Assembly: GCA_008828725.1 (NCBI GenBank)
Contig: MEHQ01002858.1
Coordinates: 89,145 to 153,144 of the forward strand
DNA from: Saccharina japonica
Lineage: Eukaryota > Sar > Phaeophyceae > Laminariales > Laminariaceae
Length of the DNA stretch: 64,000 nucleotides
Direction of reading: 5' to 3'
Under the pieces are notes generated by a model, which was not told the origin of the DNA, searched no databases, and saw only the letters and a program-made list of their open reading frames with translations. This document shows positions 61,658-64,000 of this stretch, one piece after another. Every line of letters starts with the position of its first letter. Position 1 is the stretch's first letter. Position numbers and translations under genes: made by a program.

Positions 61658-62338
61658 TCATCGATCATATATATGGCACAGCAGCAGCAGCAGCACACAG
61701 CAGCAGTTAGCATACAGCACGCAAGTTGTCACGGATCGAGATCGTAACCTCTGGCATTTGGCGGCGATTATGCTATAATACCGGGTACAGTATGGAATAC
61801 TACTGCTGCTGCTGTACCTCAGGTATCTCAGAACCCCTCTGCTACTCGTACATTTACTCCGGTATACAAATATCCGTACAGCGCAGAGAGAGGATGGAAT
61901 GTCGGCTGCAAGCTCTGTAAAACACTCCGCGTGTCCGCCTATAAACGTGTTGCAGAGCTCTGCCCAGAGAGTGGTTCGAAAAGGGGGCTGGTGTACTAGG
62001 TACCCTCGCCAATTGTCTGCTGCTTGGCTGTTGCTGCTGCAATCATGATCTACAGAACACGCACCCTTTGCACAGCAGTTCAGCAGCATCGTGTGCAATG
62101 TACCGGTCGTGGGTAAAAGCTTTGTGCTCGAGAGGTTCCTCGGGACAGGACCTCTAAAAAGATATCTGGCTTGTAGCACCTGGAGCTTACCGTTTGATTC
62201 CGACACGAGAGACGTCATGGTGCGCTCGCTGCTTCCAAGTGTTTCCTTTCTTCTTCCTCGCTCTGGTCTAAATCGGCTTGGTCTGCTCTCCGAAGTCGTT
62301 GTGGCTTGCGCAATACGGTGGGGGCGGTGCAGGTGCAA
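61658..62338 (-). CDS. Hypothetical 226-codon ORF
   Basis: Longest frame in the window not caused by a simple repeat until its last third (a CTG tract near 61,800 gives Ser run). ATG 62,338 to stop 61,658. Basic N-terminus (SRPSRFRPERGRRKE), then mixed sequence with several Cys. No family, signal peptide or membrane segment apart from a Cys/Leu run at the very end. It faces away from the exon at 62,498. Confidence 0.3.
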   Translation of the reverse strand: MHLHRPHRIAQATTTSESRPSRFRPERGRRKETLGSSERTMTSLVSESNGKLQVLQARYLFRGPVPRNLSSTKLLPTTGTLHTMLLNCCAKGACSVDHDCSSNSQAADNWRGYLVHQPPFRTTLWAELCNTFIGGHAECFTELAADIPSSLCAVRIFVYRSKCTSSRGVLRYLRYSSSSSIPYCTRYYSIIAAKCQRLRSRSVTTCVLYANCCCVLLLLLCHIYDR

Positions 62339-62497
62339 GGTTTACCGGAAGCGTTCGGCCCAAAATATTCCGACATAAAAACGCCTGATACCGTTGCGGA
62401 ACTCCGAAGATTTGATTTTCACACCGAACACCGAACACCGGACACCGGACACCAGACACTTCACGCTTTACTTACTGGACGAACATCGAGCGTTGCC
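62339..62497. promoter_or_regulatory. Possible divergent promoter interval
   Basis: 160 bases between two outward-facing candidate starts. Contains GAACACC-GGACACC tandem words at 62,425-62,458. Inferred from position only. Confidence 0.2.
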
Positions 62498-62587
62498 ATG
62501 GGTCGATCACTTGTGAACCGGTGGGCTCTTGCCGTGGTTGCCTTGGCGTCTTCTGTCCGCGGAGAAGTGCTGGACGTCACAGCAGAG
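62498..62587 (+). CDS. Candidate first exon encoding a signal peptide
   Basis: ATG in a good context (GTTGCCATGG), 30 codons to a donor GAG|gtgtgg (phase 0). MGRSLVNRWALAVVALASSV then RGEVLDVTAE: a positive start, a hydrophobic core and a small-residue cleavage site. This suggests an ER-entering protein. It lacks the Phe of plastid ASAF signals. The following exons are not recognised and may lie beyond the window. Confidence 0.4.
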
Positions 62588-63190
62588 GTGTGGATGAAAG
62601 CACGCATCGAAATGACCAAACTCTTTGTGTCTCCTCTCTGCACTCTGCACTCTGCACCTGGTATAATAGACTGTACGACGAGATGTTCTGTGTACGATTT
62701 CTCCGTGACCGTGGTCTTCGGCGATGATACAGGAGTATCGTAGGCCAGCAGACACGCGCCTTTGTGTGCACCACCGTGCTCGTTGGTCTCCTTGCTCCAT
62801 GTTGTCCTGCAGACACACAGCCGTCCGTCGCAAACTGCGTGCTTGTTGAGACAAAAGGCGTGAATACCTGGCATATACGAGTATATTCGATGCATATCCG
62901 ATACCAGGTATATATATACCAGAGTGTACGAACGGTACACGTGTACGCGTATACACAATTCGGACAGATCATCGATTCCCACACGTTACGTATGATCTAC
63001 GAGTACCAATACATGTTTCAGGGGCAAACATATGACTGATCTGTGTGATCTACTACTGCTGTGTACGTCGTAGTCGTAGCTCATGTTGCCGGGTGGGAGC
63101 CGTATAACCTGCATGGCATGTTATACGACTTGTTTCCTGGGTTGGATTTGTAATGTACAGATCCTGCACAGCATCTTGCAGCATCTCGTA
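62588..63190. other. No exon recognised
   Basis: Presumed intron of the preceding gene. GTATATAC-rich, with the 63,078-63,150 repeat. Confidence 0.4.
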
Positions 63191-63396
63191 ATTTTTATTT
63201 TTTATTTTTTTGTCCATCCTTTTGGTCCATCCCATTTATTATCTTCGCACTCCCGTCTTCCTCCCTCCCTAGTCGTAACTCAGATCCGGGGTCACAAAGT
63301 AGGCTCCTCTCCCTCCTTCTCCACTACGGTTCTTGTCTTTCATTTTTGTCGCGAGAAGATTTCAGCACTTTCTTCCCTCGTCAACTCTCGTCGAAT
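63191..63396 (-). mobile_element. tRNA-related SINE, copy 4 (5' truncated)
   Basis: On +: a T-rich start (tail), CATCCCATTTATTATCTTCG, AGTCGTAACTCAGATCCGG, GGTCACAAAGTAGGCTCCTC, then TTTTTGTCGCGAGAAGAT and TTCTTCCCTCGTCAACTC. No tRNA head. Confidence 0.85.
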
Positions 63397-63564
63397 ATGG
63401 CAGGTTAGGAACTATAGCAGTAAGCAGTAGATGATCTACGTAGAGGTCGTGGTCTGCCCGACGTTGTGATTTCACGATTTTTGTCGCGGAAGTTGGTGTT
63501 GTTGTGTACCTGGTACCATAATAAGACCATCGATGGTAAGGGCCATTCCTAACGAACGAAAAAA

Positions 63565-63643
63565 ATCACGATTCGTGAGGTTTTTGTCGTGAATCGTGAT
63601 TTTTTTTGTCATGATTCACGACAAAAACCTCACGATTCATGAC
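63565..63643. repeat. Long hairpin, ATCACGATTCGTGA repeats
   Basis: ACGATTCGTGAGGTTTTTGT-CGTGAATC and GATTCACG-ACAAAAACCTCACGATTCAT are complementary arms of about 28 bases around a T-rich loop. Each arm is itself partly palindromic (ATCACGATTCGTGA). A further AATCACGATTCACGACA unit follows at 63,680. Confidence 0.85.
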
Positions 63644-63699
63644 GCCAATTTTTTTACAATTTCCTAAAAAAAAACAAAATCACGATTCACGACATTTGT

Positions 63700-64000
63700 C
63701 GTGGCTCAAAATACGCCTGATCAAGGCACTACGTAACCCACCCGAACCAACGGTATCGATGCCGGTATAGGGGCATGTCAGGCCCTGCTTCGTACGCCGG
63801 TTGTGGACAGCGAGCGGCTGCCTAAAACACTGCTGGGTGCGGGTAACGAGCATGCTATGATTTCGAGATTGGAACCTCGAGGAGGAGGAGACACAGCGTG
63901 AAGAAAAAGCAAAAATGATCTGAAAAACTCATGGGCCAGGCAGAGCAGACGACATGTCAGCGAGATTGGCACCTCGCGCGGACCTGGCCTGGCCGACGGC
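63700..64000. other. No gene seen at the right edge
   Basis: Mixed sequence; two GAGATTGG(A/C)ACCTCG words at 63,863 and 63,962. Minus frames are short. Confidence 0.4.

Overview
The window is nuclear DNA of a eukaryote, most likely a photosynthetic stramenopile (ochrophyte). Three things point there. Genes are split into short GT-AG exons with introns of a few hundred to 3,500 bases. One gene (30.5-36.6 kb) starts with a signal peptide that ends in an ASAF-VP plastid-targeting motif, typical of red-derived secondary plastids. Repeats outnumber genes: MITEs, a tRNA-related SINE, minisatellites, long G or C runs and CTG tracts. Brown alga or a close relative is my best guess; the sequence alone does not prove the species.

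Three genes are recognised with confidence. (1) A TKL-type serine/threonine protein kinase on + (6.9-16.1 kb), with C-lobe exons carrying HRDIKGSN, DLG and the SPE and CW..RP signatures; the N-lobe lysine exon was not found. (2) A plastid-targeted TMEM205/DUF4149-like membrane protein on + (30,534-36,643), rebuilt as eight phase-compatible exons giving 296 residues. (3) A complete GDP-mannose 3,5-epimerase on - (53,460 to 43,622), seven exons and 350 residues, with all known catalytic residues present. The three share no pathway; they are separate loci in repeat-rich DNA.

Less certain coding material: a 925-base stop-free minus-strand exon at the left edge (Gly-dipeptide repeats and a CxxC motif); a minus-strand terminal exon without ATG at 38.1-38.4 kb; diverged minus-strand paralogous segments at 18.7-23.8 kb; a compact run of small + strand ORFs at 27.0-29.1 kb; a 226-codon minus ORF at 61.7-62.3 kb, divergent from a first exon with a signal peptide at 62,498.

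Mobile DNA: piggyBac-like MITEs with TTAA targets (five copies), Harbinger-like fold-backs with GGGCCC ends and TAA/TTA targets (three copies inside intron 1 of the epimerase gene), a third MITE family (three copies), a tRNA-headed SINE (four copies), and a dispersed G-run repeat that forms a 118-bp tandem array.

Assembly warning: 42,357-42,375 is exactly the 19-base Tn5/Nextera mosaic end. It separates two near-identical 1.9-kb copies that both carry the last exon of the epimerase gene. The duplication at 40.5-44.3 kb is therefore most likely an assembly artefact (two haplotypes joined through an adapter), not a real tandem duplication.
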